A stretch of 64,000 bases of DNA from Chrysomallon squamiferum (taxonomy: Eukaryota; Mollusca; Gastropoda; Neomphalida; Peltospiridae), in the NCBI GenBank assembly GCA_012295275.1, contig CM022670.1:21865679-21929678 (forward strand), written 5' to 3'. This document shows, one piece after another, positions 31,006-44,989 of the stretch. The notes under the pieces are model-generated. The model had not been told where the DNA came from, did no database searches, and saw only the letters and a list, made by a program, of their open reading frames with translations. How positions within the stretch are numbered: the first letter of the stretch is position 1; each line of letters opens with the position of its first letter. A program made the position numbers and the translations under genes.

Positions 31006-33248
31006 ATGCATCTAGCCATTCAGCAGCTGTTCATACTTAATACATCTGTAACCGCACACACACTCACACACACACAAACACACACACATCTACATGTACT
31101 TATATACGTACATAGAAACCTACATCCATGCGCGCACACGTCCACACGCACCACACACCAAAAAAGCACACACAAAGACAAAGAAACAAACAGATTTGAT
31201 TTGAGAATTAAAACGTTAATCAATCAAGCTAAGTTAGATGAGTCTAATCCAAACTTTCCACAACTACATTCTGAAAATAGTGAAATGTATTAAAGTCTTC
31301 TGTTTCACATCCGTAGAGAACATTCTAATTTTTATACTGATAGCAATCTTATTTGCATAGTCCAAACAAACATGAAAGGAAAACCTTCTACATCATATTG
31401 TTATTATTGTTATTATTATTATTATTATCATCGTCATTAAAATTCACATGAGGTCTTTGAAATTAATTTTCCATTCAGTATACCTTCTTTTTTTTTCTTT
31501 TTTTTTTACCTTATATACTTGTGTATAAGTCGAATTTTTGGGAGACTATATTAAGGTAATATTTTGGGGGTCGACCTATACATAGGTAATGCTTTTGTAG
31601 CTGTTGCTGAAGAGTCGCTATTTTGACTATTTTTTGCTACGGGATGCATCTAAAATAATCGCGGTCTTTCAGCTTTTCAAAACTATAATTTTATCGTATA
31701 AAAATTTGTGAAAAATTAAATAACAAAACCAAATATGAATGTAAAACATGATATTCTTCGGTTTAATGACATAAAAATACATTTTAAAGCGAAAAAAACG
31801 TCATGCAATGATCTAGGAATACAGACTTCTCTGCCAAACTGCACTAAATATCGGTCCTAATTTCATAAACAAAACTCACTTGTGTAATTGTAAAGAATTT
31901 GGTGAAATAATATTGCAATCGTCATTAATATCCATTACCGACAAATCGAAAACAAAGTGACGGTGCCTGGAATCTACAGTCGACTTATACACAAGTAATA
32001 CCTAAAATGACGCAATTTTTGGTCTTAAAATACACATCGACTTATACATAAGGTCGCCTTATACACAAGTATATACGGTAACTTTTTCAGTTTATTTTGT
32101 GTTTATTTTTTAAACTTTAAAAGCTGTAGACGAATATTAGTCCGTGGAATCCTGCGTGGAATATGTTAACAGTTATTGAGTATTAGCGCTATTAATAAAA
32201 TAATTAAAACTGAAAAGACCAAATATTAAATAAAAAATGATAATTACATAGATAATGCTAAATGGTTTGACCTCTGCTATTTTCTTCAATCAGATTACAA
32301 CAATAAATCAGATTTTTATGCATGATAAACATGTGTGTTAAAATCAAAAGTAATTTTATGTTACAGAATATTTATTATTTCAAAGCATACTTAATTTACT
32401 AATATAATAATTACTTCAATGCTTGAAACTTCTACAGTTAATGTGCAGCATTTCTAAAAAATTAAAAATAAATAAAGGCTGGTGATTTACCTTGTGTACA
32501 GTCTGTTCCAGTCCATCCTGCCGTGCATCCTGCAGTGTCACACTTTCCTGTCTGTACGTCACAAGATGAGTGTGTGTTAACACAGTGACGTTTTTCACAC
32601 AACTTTTCACAGTTAGAACCATACTTGACTTTCAGTTCTCACGCTAATATAATATAATATAATATAATAAAACGCAAAGTAAAATAACAGAGCAATGTAA
32701 TATACATAACATAACTAAACAGTACAACATTTAAAATAAGGTAATATAATTGTATAAAATATTTAACCTTTCTTTCTCTTTTTTTTTTATTTTGTTTTAT
32801 TTTTTTATTTAATAAAATCTATTATTAATAAAATCTGTGAAAATGGAAATAGCACCGACGAGACGTACCGGACGAAAAGCAATTAATTCATAACATCTTG
32901 TCAAAATAATGCTTATATTACCTAATGTTATAATATAATACAATACAATACCATACAATACAACACAATACAATATAAAATAATATAACATAATAAAGCA
33001 ATAAGGAACCAACCGATCAATCAAAGAACCAAACAAGAACTAAATATAGAAATAAGGAAAATGACAAACAAAGCAGTGAATAAACAAATAAATAAATTGT
33101 GAACATGAAATCTCAAGCAGTAATAAAGCATATCTCTTGTGTATGAAAGGGAAAATTAAACCAATTTTCATACAACCAGTTGCAAAATATTTGTTCACTC
33201 TCATGAATAAAGTACGACATTCCTAGATCCACTTCCCACCAACAATAA
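30447..33248 (-). pseudogene. Relic receptor gene E
   Basis: Scattered remains of one family member in the right order. At 33248..33185 is part of an FTP exon (WWEVDLG, then a diverged end). At 32645..32490 is one EGF exon, still readable in pieces (the CDTAGCTAGW-type codons, CNTN/CTAG cysteines) but with a damaged acceptor. At 30487..30450 is a short piece of tail exon around CTCCATAC. A ~0.58-kb transposon sits between the EGF and tail pieces. No transmembrane exon is seen, so no receptor can be made. Confidence 0.6.
31506..32081. mobile_element. Non-autonomous DNA transposon with terminal inverted repeats
   Basis: The left end is TTACCTTATATACTTGTGTA and continues TAAGTCGA. The right end, read in reverse complement, is TTACCGTATATACTTGTGTA and continues TAAGGCGA. 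The ~28-bp termini differ at two positions. The interior repeats sub-terminal ACTTATACACAAGTAAT-type words and has no open frame. This fits a MITE; the superfamily and target duplication could not be settled. Confidence 0.65.
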
Positions 33249-34504
33249 AGCTCGTCAATCATTTTCTTATTACTTTTTTTTCTGAAATTATGAAATTGAT
33301 TTTCATATATTAGTAATAATACATATATGCATACATACATCATATATACATGATTTATAACCTGTGCCCCACTGACAAGTATTGTTCGAGTAACAGTCCA
33401 GTAATTCAGAACAGAAAAGAATGTCGTTCAGCGTCCAACACTGTTGATGTCGTAAATGGCATTTCATTTTCAATTATGAACACAATATCGTTCAGTACAG
33501 CACAAAATAAGCGCGAACGGAAAACAGATTAAGTAAGAACGATTCAACGGGTGCCTAACACAAATGAAACAATCGTTCAAGTAATCTGTGCGCCTCTGAT
33601 AATAGCAGTAATAATAATAATAATAATAATTATTATTATTATAATTATAATAATAAACAAACAAACAAACAAAAAATAAATAAATAAAACTTATGTCGGT
33701 ATGTATTTATATATGGAATTTCTGAATTTCCATTTTATGACATTATTGTTCTTGAAATATGACACATTGAAAATATGATAGTACAAATCGTGTGTGTGTT
33801 TGTGTGGATATACATAGAGTGTACAGTAGTGTACATATATATGCATGTGTATGTCTATGCTGTACCTATGTGTTGTGTTTATCTATGTTTGTATATAAGT
33901 ATGTATATAAATAATGTAAGTTGTTTGTCTATATGTATATTTGTCTGTGTGTTTCTAAGCTTGTGTTAGCACGCGGCGCATTTGTGCTTAAAGGAAGTTT
34001 AATCTCTCACTTACCTAATTCAGTATATGTGCGAATACAAAACAGTAAAATAACACAAAAGGATAAATAAAAGTTAAAGTTAAAAATAATAATTACCTAT
34101 TCATTATCATCTCAGGATCAATTTGATCATAAACAGAATATCTGGTTGAAACCGGTCCGTCATTGTGAACAAGACAATTGCTGATTTTACAAAGCGAATA
34201 GAGTATTATTAACTTATGTGGCTCGCTTTTCGTTTTAATGCCTCGACAACGTATCCCTGTTTGGCAAATGCACAACAAAACCTATTCAGAGACTCAAGAT
34301 TATTATCTTTTTTTCTCACGTAATATCGGATTTATGATATGTTCACCTTTATTTGTACGTATTACTATATACAAAGGTTAACATGACTTGTGTGTATGTC
34401 ATTTTATTTTAATTCTCATACACAGAAGAAACACAAAATGAAAATAAGGAATATTCACGTTAAATCAGTTTTGTTGTTTTGTACGTTTATATTTTCCCAC
34501 ATTT

Positions 34505-34559
<55 letters not shown>

Positions 34560-34690
34560 TATTTTCATTTATCTGTTTATTTATTTTATTTTATTTATTT
34601 TTGTTTTTCCACAGTAAATGTCACAGTTGTGTGTCTGTTAATATTTAAAAATAAATAACAATAACAATGGGATTTATGTCAACATGTTTG
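33249..34690. other. Intergenic, no gene seen
   Basis: AT-rich unique sequence with short GT, AAT and AAAC repeats. Open frames are under 80 codons with no recognisable motif. Confidence 0.5.
34500..34612. repeat. ATTT tetranucleotide microsatellite
   Basis: A TTTA run of about 100 bp. Confidence 0.95.
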
Positions 34691-34748
34691 TAGTTCTGTA
34701 TCAAAATCCTTCTAAATGTCTCACGACGACTCTGGCTAGTGAAAACAG

Positions 34749-35325
34749 TGACGGACAAGATCAACTCCTATCTCAGGTTGCCGGCTTCACGAATAAAATG
34801 CAAATAAATAAATATAGCTCTGTATCAATCAGTATACGATCCTCTCACTCATGAATATTCAGTAACCACCACAGAGACGCCAACACTAATGACGTTAAAA
34901 GCAGAATGACTGACACTAATGTCAATGCTCTATTTCAGATATAAAAGCCTATACACAGATTTTTCTTTTACGTTTCATTGTCCCGGAAAATACTGCTAAT
35001 AATAGGGCTGAAGCGTATAATTACCTAGTGTAACATATATAATCATGTAATAATAATATTATAAAATTAGAATAGAATTAGATAAAAGGGGCATAATAAA
35101 TATAAGTGTGTTTATATATATATATATATATATACAAATACACGACACAACGACAAACATTTATAAATAATGAGAGTTGTATTGAGCAAAGGTAACAACA
35201 GTGCTACCTCTCTTGTGGGGTCACCTGTGAGGACGAGAATCGCAGGTTTCCACTCATCAGAGGTAGAATAATAAAAGACAATTTTCTTTTTATCATTATT
35301 CAGAAGAAAAATGAATCAAGGCAGG
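34749..35325. repeat. Conserved block, second copy of 20545..21062
   Basis: Collinear with 20545..21062. It keeps about 15 bp (around CACCTGTGAGGACGAG) that the first copy lacks. Confidence 0.5.
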
Positions 35326-35639
35326 GCATGTCGAGTTCATTGGTTGATGTGAATAAAACATATTTTCCACGTCATAAAAACTCATAATAAGCACAACATA
35401 TATTTATACATCACAAAATACTGCATTTGAAACCCAAACAGGGTTCCGATTTGTGCAAACCGCACCATCTTTTCAACGTCAAAAGTCCGCTAAGTGTCTA
35501 CAAAAAATAAATATGAACTAAATGGGTTGCATTTTAGCGGTTTGGCGGGCAAGCCTTTGGCGATTACAGTTTCCAGGAAAAAGGCGATGCCGTCTTTAAA
35601 AATATCACATAAAGTTACGAAAGTAAAACATGTTTTTTA

Positions 35640-35675
<36 letters not shown>

Positions 35676-36554
35676 TAATAATAATAATAATAATAATGTG
35701 ATGATGATGTTAGTGGTAATAGTTAAACTAATAATAATGATGTGATTGCGATGATGCAGAGAAGAAGAAGAAATAGACTGGTTCACTGAGAAACTTGTTG
35801 AAATAGACATCTTTCGGACAAAAACATTAACAATAATAATAAATAAATACAAAATAAAAAGTATTTCAAAGATTAAAGAAGTGGATATTGTAGATTAATG
35901 GCCTATATCGCAAGTTGCCATTTTTAATATGTCTTAGTTTTAGATGTCGATAACTGCAGTTCCGGAAATCTCCCGCATTATGTCAGTGACAGCATTGCAG
36001 TGATATATTATGTTTATGAATATACATTCATATATCTATGAATGTGTATGTATTCATGCATTTGTCCTTTTTGTCTAGATGTGTGTGGTTGTGTATTTAC
36101 GTATGTGTGCGTATATGTATACCTATATGTTTGTGTTCGTTATATACCAGTTAAAAACTATACACATAAACTTTCAAAGCAAAAAAAAAAAATTAAAAAG
36201 AAAAATAAGTGTCAAAAATTATCATTCTAATAGAAAATGTTATATATATATATATATATCAGCTTACCAAACTCAGTGATTCATACGAACGCACACACGT
36301 ACAGACAGATGAACATAATGACACTCAGACATATATTCACACACAACAACGACTCTCCAAGGAACAGATTAAAAATGTATTTAAAAATTAATCTTTAATG
36401 TGACAAACTCAGTTTTCTCTAAGTTCAGTTGCAAAAGTTAACAGTTATTGTAATACTATATTTCGCTGAGTTGAATGAGTTCTGAGCGAATTCAGGAGAA
36501 ACGCTCTCATACAAACTTGAGTGACGTAGATCACTGTGTATGATACTTTGACAA

Positions 36555-36798
<244 letters not shown>

Positions 36799-37051
36799 AG
36801 TATATATAGAAACATAAAGATTGTTTGAATAGACAGTTGTTTATTTTTCATTGCAGGGCATTACGTTTTGTCACCTAATGAGTGTTTATTTTATATTTGG
36901 TCTAATTCACCAATAAAAAATAAAAAATAAAAACTTTTTCATATAGTATAAAATATTACACAAGTCTGATGTAAGGGTCTTTTAAAACAGTTATGGCTAT
37001 GTATCTCTTTAAAAAATAAAAATAACGGACAACAAGGAAACACACTGCAGC

Positions 37052-37260
37052 CATGTTGTGTTAAACTAGACACTGTGATCCCGGAAGACTTGTTGTTCTT
37101 CAAGGCGTAGACGCTTAGTCAACGTTTACTGTCACATTATGTGTATTGTTCCTTCTTTCTCCTCGGTGAAAACTGAATATGCATATGATTAACTGGGTCG
37201 CACTGCAGACATACCCTGTGTCACTCTTCATTCACTGTATATACAGTAGTCTATAAATTA
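37052..37260 (-). promoter_or_regulatory. Orphan receptor start codon with promoter-like module M5
   Basis: ATGGCTGCAGTGTGTTTCC on the minus strand from 37054, with module M5 at about 37100-37260. It is the twin of 21437. It may be the abandoned 5' end of relic gene E. Confidence 0.4.
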
Positions 37261-37384
37261 CTTGTATCAAATAAAACACAGCTATAATAATAATAATAAT
37301 AATATCAACAACAACAACCACAACAATTTGTGCATTTATTAAAAAGATGTGGCACGAAATAAAAAATAAACGTATACTGAAAAC

Positions 37385-37399
37385 AAATACCACTACTAT

Positions 37400-37491
<92 letters not shown>

Positions 37492-37492
37492 T
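37385..37492. repeat. ACT/AAT trinucleotide microsatellite
   Basis: An ACT run followed by an AAT run. Confidence 0.9.
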
Positions 37493-37649
37493 AGTAAATA
37501 ACAGCTATATTGTCTTTTCTGTTTGAAAGTTTTAAATTTATTACTTCAAATGAGTACAGTTTTTTTCCTCTGTGTGTGAGTTGCATCTATCTTTCTAGTG
37601 TCAGTATGTGAATGTGTGTGGGCGTGGGTGTGTGTGAATGTGTGAGAGA

Positions 37650-37658
37650 GAAAGAGAG

Positions 37659-37731
<73 letters not shown>
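37650..37731. repeat. GA microsatellite
   Basis: A GA run with slight interruptions at its start. Confidence 0.9.
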
Positions 37732-37735
<4 letters not shown>

Positions 37736-38727
37736 CTGTTTAATCATATTTAACAGAAAAAAGGAGTATAACGTTACTTCGTCTTTAAATAAAGGAAAAT
37801 ACACAGTTATCTAAAAATAAATCTTTTTCTGAGTTAAATCAGTATTTGTGTAACAGCGTCCGATATCTCTCGAGCAATTTATGACAGTTACAGTGATTCA
37901 GCTAGACATTTACATTAATTAGTTAGCTCTTCTTCTGCTTCTTGTAAATGCCATTGTTTGTTATTTATTTTTGTTGTTGTTTGTTGTTCTTGTAGTCATT
38001 GTCTATCTTTATATATTGTTAGCGTGCTTTATGTTTTGAAATATGAAAAATTATTTGAATAGGAAAGTACAACTGTTTATTTGTTTGTTTGTCTTTTTTT
38101 TTTTCTATTCCTTTGTTTTTTATTTATTTATTTATTTATTTATTTAATAACGTTAAAAAATAGCAAATGTTCATTAAAAGTTTTCAAATTTTTGTCTTCT
38201 TAGCACACAGAAATACATAGAAACATAAACATCCACGATTCAGTGACAACCGCACACAGAAACATACATACACACTTGTATGTGTGTGTTTGTGCCGTGT
38301 ACGTATATATATACTGTGACTCTGGTGACACAAGTTATTAGAAGGATGCATTTATAATCTTATTAAGTATATAAACACATTCAAACAAAAAGTAAAATAA
38401 GAATTTTATTTGAATAAAACCAGTAGAAGCTATTACATGTAGCTGTCAAGGTCATATTTACACAGAGTTAGTCTGAAAGAATTAAAACAAGTGATATAAA
38501 ATAAGTGCGAGTAACGAAGTAATATATGTACAAAAGAGAGGCAAATGTTTTATCTAAAAAGACTTCGATAGATATCATACACAAAAAATATTTCTGTTTT
38601 TATCTAACTCGTTTTAGAAAAAAAGGAAAGTATTATAACGAAGGAATTTGTTATCATGGTATAGAGTAATCTTTGTAGAAAACATATCCGAAAAATACTT
38701 TAAATGATGACTGTTACTTTCTTTTAA
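37732..38727. other. Intergenic, no gene seen
   Basis: AT-rich sequence collinear with 22181-23221. It lies 3' of gene F. Confidence 0.5.
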
Positions 38728-40123
38728 TTATGTGATGTTTATTTTGTCGTATGCAGATCCTTGGTCAACACTTTCAACTTGCAAAGCATCGTAATCATTA
38801 GTGTGTTGTTGGTTACCTTGTGTCCCGTGTTGCGTGTGTTCTGTAGATCTTCTGTTACGTTCGATAGGTCCTTGAGGTGAGGAAGAAGCAGGACCATTCG
38901 CATCATCAACAACAGCTTCGTAAACAGGATGAGCCATGGTAGTTACTGTAGTTTGGTTTTCTCTATTTTTCTCAAATGTTACAGACGGCTCCGTCGGTTT
39001 GGTTCTTCTGCGATAAACTCTGAAATTGACATTTCTCTTTTGATAGAAACGAGAAATAAATATTCTCGAGTAAATTTGTTGAATCAACGATATATTGATA
39101 AAGCATATCTTCCTGATGAAAATATAAACACAATTATACTTAAAACCAAAAAAATCTAAATCTCATTTTTATAGTAATTAATGCTCACCTAAATCAAAAC
39201 TTTTAATATTATCGAAAACAAGAGAAAAAGCAAAAGATATTTACTTACATAATAACAAGAATGAGGGCAGCTGCACTGAAAATCAAGGCTAAAGCTGTGA
39301 TAGATGACAGAATAATGACACTAGTCTCTGTGGTTTTCTGATCTGCAACTGAAGATAAATTATCGTTATGTACAGACAAATGAATGTTTTATGACAAATT
39401 AGTAAATATACATCAAAATAAATATAGATTATTTATCTACCTGTGCAGTCCTGTCTTGTCCATCCATATTCACATCCAATTTGACATTTTCCACTGATGT
39501 GATTACACTCTGAACGTCCACTGCAGTGTCTTTCTGTACATAATCTTGAACATGTTGGACCATACCATCCTTTGTCACAAGCTAAAATCAAAAATGGATT
39601 TCCAAGTAGAAAGAAAAGTATATACTATATTATTTTGTTCATGACTGAAAACAGTTCGAAATTCCCCAAATAGTAAAATGTACCAATAAAAGTAGTATGA
39701 AAATTTAGGTGTGCGATACAAAACTCGTAGTAGTCACCAGTCTCAAACAAACAATATTCAAACAATTTTAAACTGTGATTAATGTAAAAACGAAAAAATA
39801 AAAATAAAATACTCACGTTGCTTACAGAGGTGACCTTGGTATCCGTCTTTACAACCTCCTGTACAATTTCCAGAAATAAAATGACACGTTTCTGTTTTAC
39901 ACTGACCACACGTAGAACTACAGTCCAATCCGTATTTTCCAGATCTGCATTCTGAAAACATTAAACAATGATTAGGATTTGTAATTAGGTGAAAATACAC
40001 AAGCTTTTAATTCTTGAATGGTAGACATATATCTGTTTAGATTTATTGGATGTTGTTTTTCTTATACGTATCTTTAGTTCTTCATTTTTCATTTATTATT
40101 ACTATAATTATTATTATTATTAC

Positions 40124-40160
<37 letters not shown>

Positions 40161-42226
40161 GTCATATAACTACTATATCCATTTATTTTTGCTGAATTTA
40201 TTTTTCCTGAATTAAGAATATGTAAAATAGAGAGTACGACTGACCTTGCTTGCACAAAATTCCCTCGTAACCTTCAATACAACCTCCAGTGCAATTTCCA
40301 GAGAATCTGTCACATCGCTTGTTTCTACAGTTTCTACATCTAGATTTACAGTTTTTACCATACGTTCCTGGATTGCATTCTGCAGTTATTGAAATAAGAA
40401 CAAAATCAATAAAGTAATGAACAGTCGTTTAATCACATTACAGTTGATTTTAATGTTAAGAATAATTGTGTTTCAGGCCTGCTTCTCAGAGAGAGCGCCT
40501 GCTACTAGGTATCGTTCGAGTGGATAATGATAAATTGTTAATATATTTTACCAGAACAAATCTTCATAACATTTATACACTTTTGATTTGTAAGAATTTA
40601 GACTGTTATTACATAATTAAAATATTTTATTTCTTCAGACATTCCATACTGTTTTTAAATGTTGAGGTGATAACTCTGTTTCTATATATTTCGAAGCACA
40701 CTCAGATCTTATACCTTTTCTACAGTCTGTTCCAGTCCATCCTGCCGTACATCCTGCAGTGTCACACTTTCCTGTCTGTACATCACAAGATGAGTTTGTG
40801 TTAACACAGTGACGTTTTTCACACAACTTGTCACAGTTAGAATCATACTTGACGTTCAGCTCACACGCTAATACAGTGTAATGTAATATAATGTAAATAC
40901 TTTCTAAGACATATAATATTCGTTTATTTTTAGTACTGTGTTTTGAATGTAACATTCAGTGCATTATGATATTCGACAACAATCCTTCAAAATCCTGTGA
41001 ATCAACAACTATTTGTTATTATTATTATTATTATTATTAATTTTTTCTTCATTATCATAACCATTTTTCTCAGTATTATTAAGTGAATCATCCGGTCACT
41101 TACGGTGTTTTTCTTCTGGTAAATAATAATAGTTTAAGCAAACTGCTCATTTTAACTCACCATATACTTCAACTTCCAGAAAATCTAAAGCTGTACCAAT
41201 GCCTTCACCATTATTTGTTCCTTGATAGACTGTCACGTATCTGGCATTAACATTACACGTGAAACTCACGACATCAGGAATATCAGATCCATCTTGTCTA
41301 CCAGTAACAGTACCACACAGATGTCCTGTGTTAGATGAATTCACTGCTGTGTTTGTGTAGATCTGTACTCCACGCCTTCGTGGCTTATCTTTAGTAAATA
41401 AAAATAGTGTATGAACTAAAGAGTTTTATGTATCCTAGTATATAAAGTTAATAACCTGAAATAAAGATGCAATTTTCTAATAAATAAATAAATAAACTTT
41501 TAATATCGAATTTTAATGACCAGTATTACGAAGTGTCCAAATCTAATTTAAGAACCTAAGTCTCTTTAAAGAAAAGGAGAAAAACAACAAGAACAACAAA
41601 AGAAGATAAACTAAAAATCTAAATCATCTGCTGTCTGCCTTCCTTTTTAAATACAGTGTCCATTCTCTCTTCAAAATGTTCCATTTACTGTCTGTATATT
41701 TATATAATAACTATAATTAAGCGAGTCCTACTGAATAATACATATACTACACGACACATAATGTAAATATAAAATGTGCCTCAGCGTGCTCTATAGTGTG
41801 GTCTTCCTTCAACTTACTGTAATTATACACTGAATATGTATATGCATGTATGTATGTATTTATGAATTAAAGAACGCACTGGCACAGGAAGTTCTTTTAT
41901 TACTTAAAACAAATTAATCATTTTCTAATTTTATCTCTAGGGATTCGATTTAACTTAAAACTGACCATTGTAATGTTTATCACAGTGTGCTTTGTGTATA
42001 TCTATGTATGTGTGTAGTTTATGATTTTGAATATTCTCTGTCTTATGTACGTCTGAATAGAACATAAACATATACAATATTCGGGACCGCACATCGCAGG
42101 AGGACAAATTCCAATCACGACATCACAAACCCGTCAGATGCCGCTGACGTGACTCGAACGTATGGCACCCATTCAATTTCCTATGTATGTATGTATACAA
42201 ATATCCAAGGTTATATATATATATAT

Positions 42227-42319
<93 letters not shown>

Positions 42320-43300
42320 CACCTATGCACATTCGTAATAATAATAAGAAGAAGAAGAAGAAAAGAAAAAGTAGTATGTGATAAAAAATAAATATACACA
42401 TCAGTAAAATATATTTACTTACAGTCACTTCTAAAATATATTTTCACTTCATGTACAAAGTACAGTTTTCCTAGATCCACTTCCCACCACGTGTAGTTCT
42501 GGTCTATGGCTGTGTGCATAAAGTTATCTCCATTTTGTTTTGTTACTCCATCAACAGCTGTAGATGCTTTGAAACTGTTGTCAAGGTAAGAACTCTGGTA
42601 GGCTGTCTTTCCTTTAGCTACATTTACTGGTCAAAATGAAATGAACAAATATTTAATAAAAATATGAATAGCAATATCGTACACATATACACAGCGACAT
42701 ACGAAGATACATATATATATATATAAAACAAGATACATCATACCTATGCAAGGCCCACACATATTATTATAACAAATTCGATTGTTTATCATGTCTAATC
42801 AAATATTCGGAGATTTGTGGCAGTAACACTGCGACATTTTTCGTCAAAATAAGTGTTTTTAATCATTGCAACATTTGTGGGCAGCACATATCTATATCAA
42901 TATATATATCTATATCCATATCTAGGTATATACACAACACAAACATATACACACCAACGTACATAGGCATGCATAAACACACACATACAGATAGTAGGTA
43001 TATACATATACTGAGAGATATGTTTCTGGTTTAGGATTTTGAATATTCTCTGTCCTATATACAAACAATGTATACATACACACAAACATACACAGCTTAG
43101 TATTTAATTACATATTAATTATAAGCATATACAGACGAACACACACACATTCACACACACATGCACACATACACATGTACATACATATATCTGTGCGTGT
43201 GTGCATTTTTAAACGACTTACCAAACTGTGCTGAAATGTGAATTTGAAACGTGAAAATAAAACAGAGAAAAAAATAAAACTCCAAGTAAACTGCAGCCAT
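38728..43300 (-). CDS. FTP-EGF receptor F, intact, ITAM-type tail
   Basis: This is the best-preserved gene. Exons: signal 43300..43222 (MAAVYLEFYFFLCFIFTF), FTP 42626..42423 and 41388..41161, EGF 40867..40715, 40379..40245, 39951..39817 and 39581..39441, TM 39348..39249, tail 39019..38728. They sum to 1467 nt with every join in phase and GT-AG borders, giving 488 residues. The order is signal peptide, one FTP lectin domain (about residues 27-170), four EGF repeats (to about 357), a helix with SSITALALIFSAAALILVII, then VYRRR and a ~95-residue tail. The tail has PVYEAV and YDALQVESVDQGSAYDKI, fitting the ITAM consensus; SAYDKI also fits an ITIM. The likely role is a phagocytic or immune surface receptor signalling through SH2 proteins, by analogy with Draper. 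That role is inferred. Confidence 0.85.
42005..42175 (-). mobile_element. SINE-like element, reverse copy
   Basis: On the minus strand it has ACGTTCGAGTCACGTCAG, GGCATCTGACGGGTTTGTGA and a 3' end with ACAGAGAATATTCAAAATC, matching the unit at 6108. It lies in gene F intron 1 or 2 flank next to a GA run. Confidence 0.45.
42231..42317. repeat. GA microsatellite
   Basis: A pure GA run in the gene F intron between the FTP exons. Confidence 0.95.
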
Positions 43301-43349
43301 GTTGTGTTAAACTAGACTCTGACATCTAGGGTCGTATTCGTGGCGCACA

Positions 43350-43500
43350 TGTTTACTCAATATTTAGTTTAACATTACGTCTGTTGTTCCTTCTTACCGC
43401 ATGACGCAAACTGAATACAGGTTATGATTCACCAGATTACAGTGCAGATATACCAGTTATCAGGTTTCGTCCACTGTGTGTACATTAATCTATAAAAAAA
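43350..43500. promoter_or_regulatory. Recurrent promoter-like module, copy M6
   Basis: This full copy lies between the gene F start (43300, minus) and the plus-strand EGF exon at 43727, ending in CATTAATCTATAAA. The arrangement is head to head. Confidence 0.45.
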
Positions 43501-43568
43501 ACTAACAAGCGCGTACCCATTTATAATCTTTAATAGAAAAAGGAAAATACAGTTGCTCATTACAGACG

Positions 43569-43571
<3 letters not shown>

Positions 43572-43664
<93 letters not shown>
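43572..43664. repeat. GA microsatellite
   Basis: A pure GA run just upstream of the plus-strand EGF exon. Confidence 0.95.
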
Positions 43665-43666
<2 letters not shown>

Positions 43667-43726
43667 CACATAGAGCAAAAACAGATAAACATAAATATGG
43701 TTTAACGTTGTTTTGTTTTTCTTCAG

Positions 43727-43833
43727 AGTGTTCACTCGGGAAATATGGCAAAAACTACCAACAAAGCGGTGCTGAAAGACGTTGCTATGATAGCCAGAGA
43801 CGTATCTTCGAGAGTCGGAAGTGTTTTGATGGG
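43727..43833 (+). pseudogene. Truncated plus-strand EGF exon
   Basis: After acceptor TTTTTCTTCAG the phase-1 frame reads ECSLGKYGKNYQQSGAERRC, then YDSQRRIFESRKCFDGCV, clearly an EGF exon of this family. It loses its last ~35 bases and its donor compared with 11394..11537, and two cysteines are replaced. Confidence 0.6.
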
Positions 43834-44327
43834 TGTGTACAAATGCTCAGATACACAGTGTTATAATCATAAATAATGTACATGACATTACATACGTGTA
43901 AAATATGTCTCTGTGTATATATACAAACGAATGTATATATGTGAGTGTGTGTGCGTGAGTATGTGTCTGTCTGTGTGTGTGCATATGCATATATGTGTGT
44001 GTGTGTGTGTGAGTGTGTCATAATCATAAATCTTTCGTAGGAATATAGATTATATATATCGGTTTGGGAAACAGAATAAATATATTTTAATATATGTACT
44101 TCAACTGCTCACACAGACAAGAAGAAAGACACTGAAGGATAGAAAAACAAACGACAAACATTATTTCTGTGAACGAGTGGTTTCGTCGTCCTTGTCATAT
44201 TAGACAAAATTTAATTTAACTTTTTGTTTCGAAATTATTACATTTTACGTTTTCTGATATATACATAGACATTCATATGCACATACATATATGCACGTGC
44301 ACACAAGTAACTAAACATATATATATA

Positions 44328-44340
<13 letters not shown>

Positions 44341-44388
<48 letters not shown>
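44341..44388. repeat. CA microsatellite
   Basis: A CA run of about 45 bp, following a TA run. Confidence 0.95.
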
Positions 44389-44389
<1 letters not shown>

Positions 44390-44678
44390 ACATTATTGAA
44401 GAAAGAATAACATGAGATTACTTGATTCTGTCTCTCATCACTTGTTGCTTCTGTTGGCCCATTGTTACTGTTCTTTGATGACTTAACAAAATGCGAGTAT
44501 CATTTATCCATTGTAAATCACATTAATATTATGTTTTTTAAATAATAATAATGCTAAAATATTATTATTATTATTATTATTATTATTATCATTATTATTA
44601 CTTTTTGTGTCATTATAATGTGATAAGTAATAGGATTCATATATATATATATTGATTTTCATTTTCTTATTTTCAGAG

Positions 44679-44863
44679 CCTCTGCTGTTATCGGCGACTT
44701 CGAGAATGCCAAGAAACAAGGTCAGAACGCGAGAAACATCGCAACTGTGGCCATTGTTACTGGCGCCGTACTTATAATAGCGTGTCTCATAATACGGCTG
44801 ATGATACACAGTGCGGTGATGTCCCGGATCCACAGCCGTGATTACAACGCCACACACTACTAA
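44679..44863 (+). CDS. CD225/dispanin-like C-terminal exon, copy 1
   Basis: The frame encodes ASAVIGDFENAKKQGQNARN, a hydrophobic helix (IATVAIVTGAVLIIACLIIR) and SRIHSRDYNATHY, stop. The pattern A..GD...A...G..AR before a membrane helix is that of the second half of CD225 (IFITM/dispanin) proteins, whose gene has an intron at this point. It differs from the copy at 46274 mostly by synonymous changes, which supports coding. Five bases are missing at the exon start. The usual CAG acceptor would so give a wrong frame for a phase-0 join; an acceptor two bases later fits a phase-1 exon. No CD225 first exon is recognised upstream. Confidence 0.5.
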
Positions 44864-44989
44864 CTCGTAAGTGTGCTTCGACAACAGCTATCACTTGAAA
44901 ACATTCGTATTCTTCTAAAACACAAAACCAAAACAAACAACAAAAAAAAAAAAAAAAAAAACAATGTTCACTGGTTCGTGTTCAAAGTG

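Noticed and set aside
30658-31293. 211-codon plus-strand frame rich in His, Thr, Tyr and Ile
   Set aside because: It comes from CATA/CA/TA repeats. The part after the repeats has no recognisable domain.
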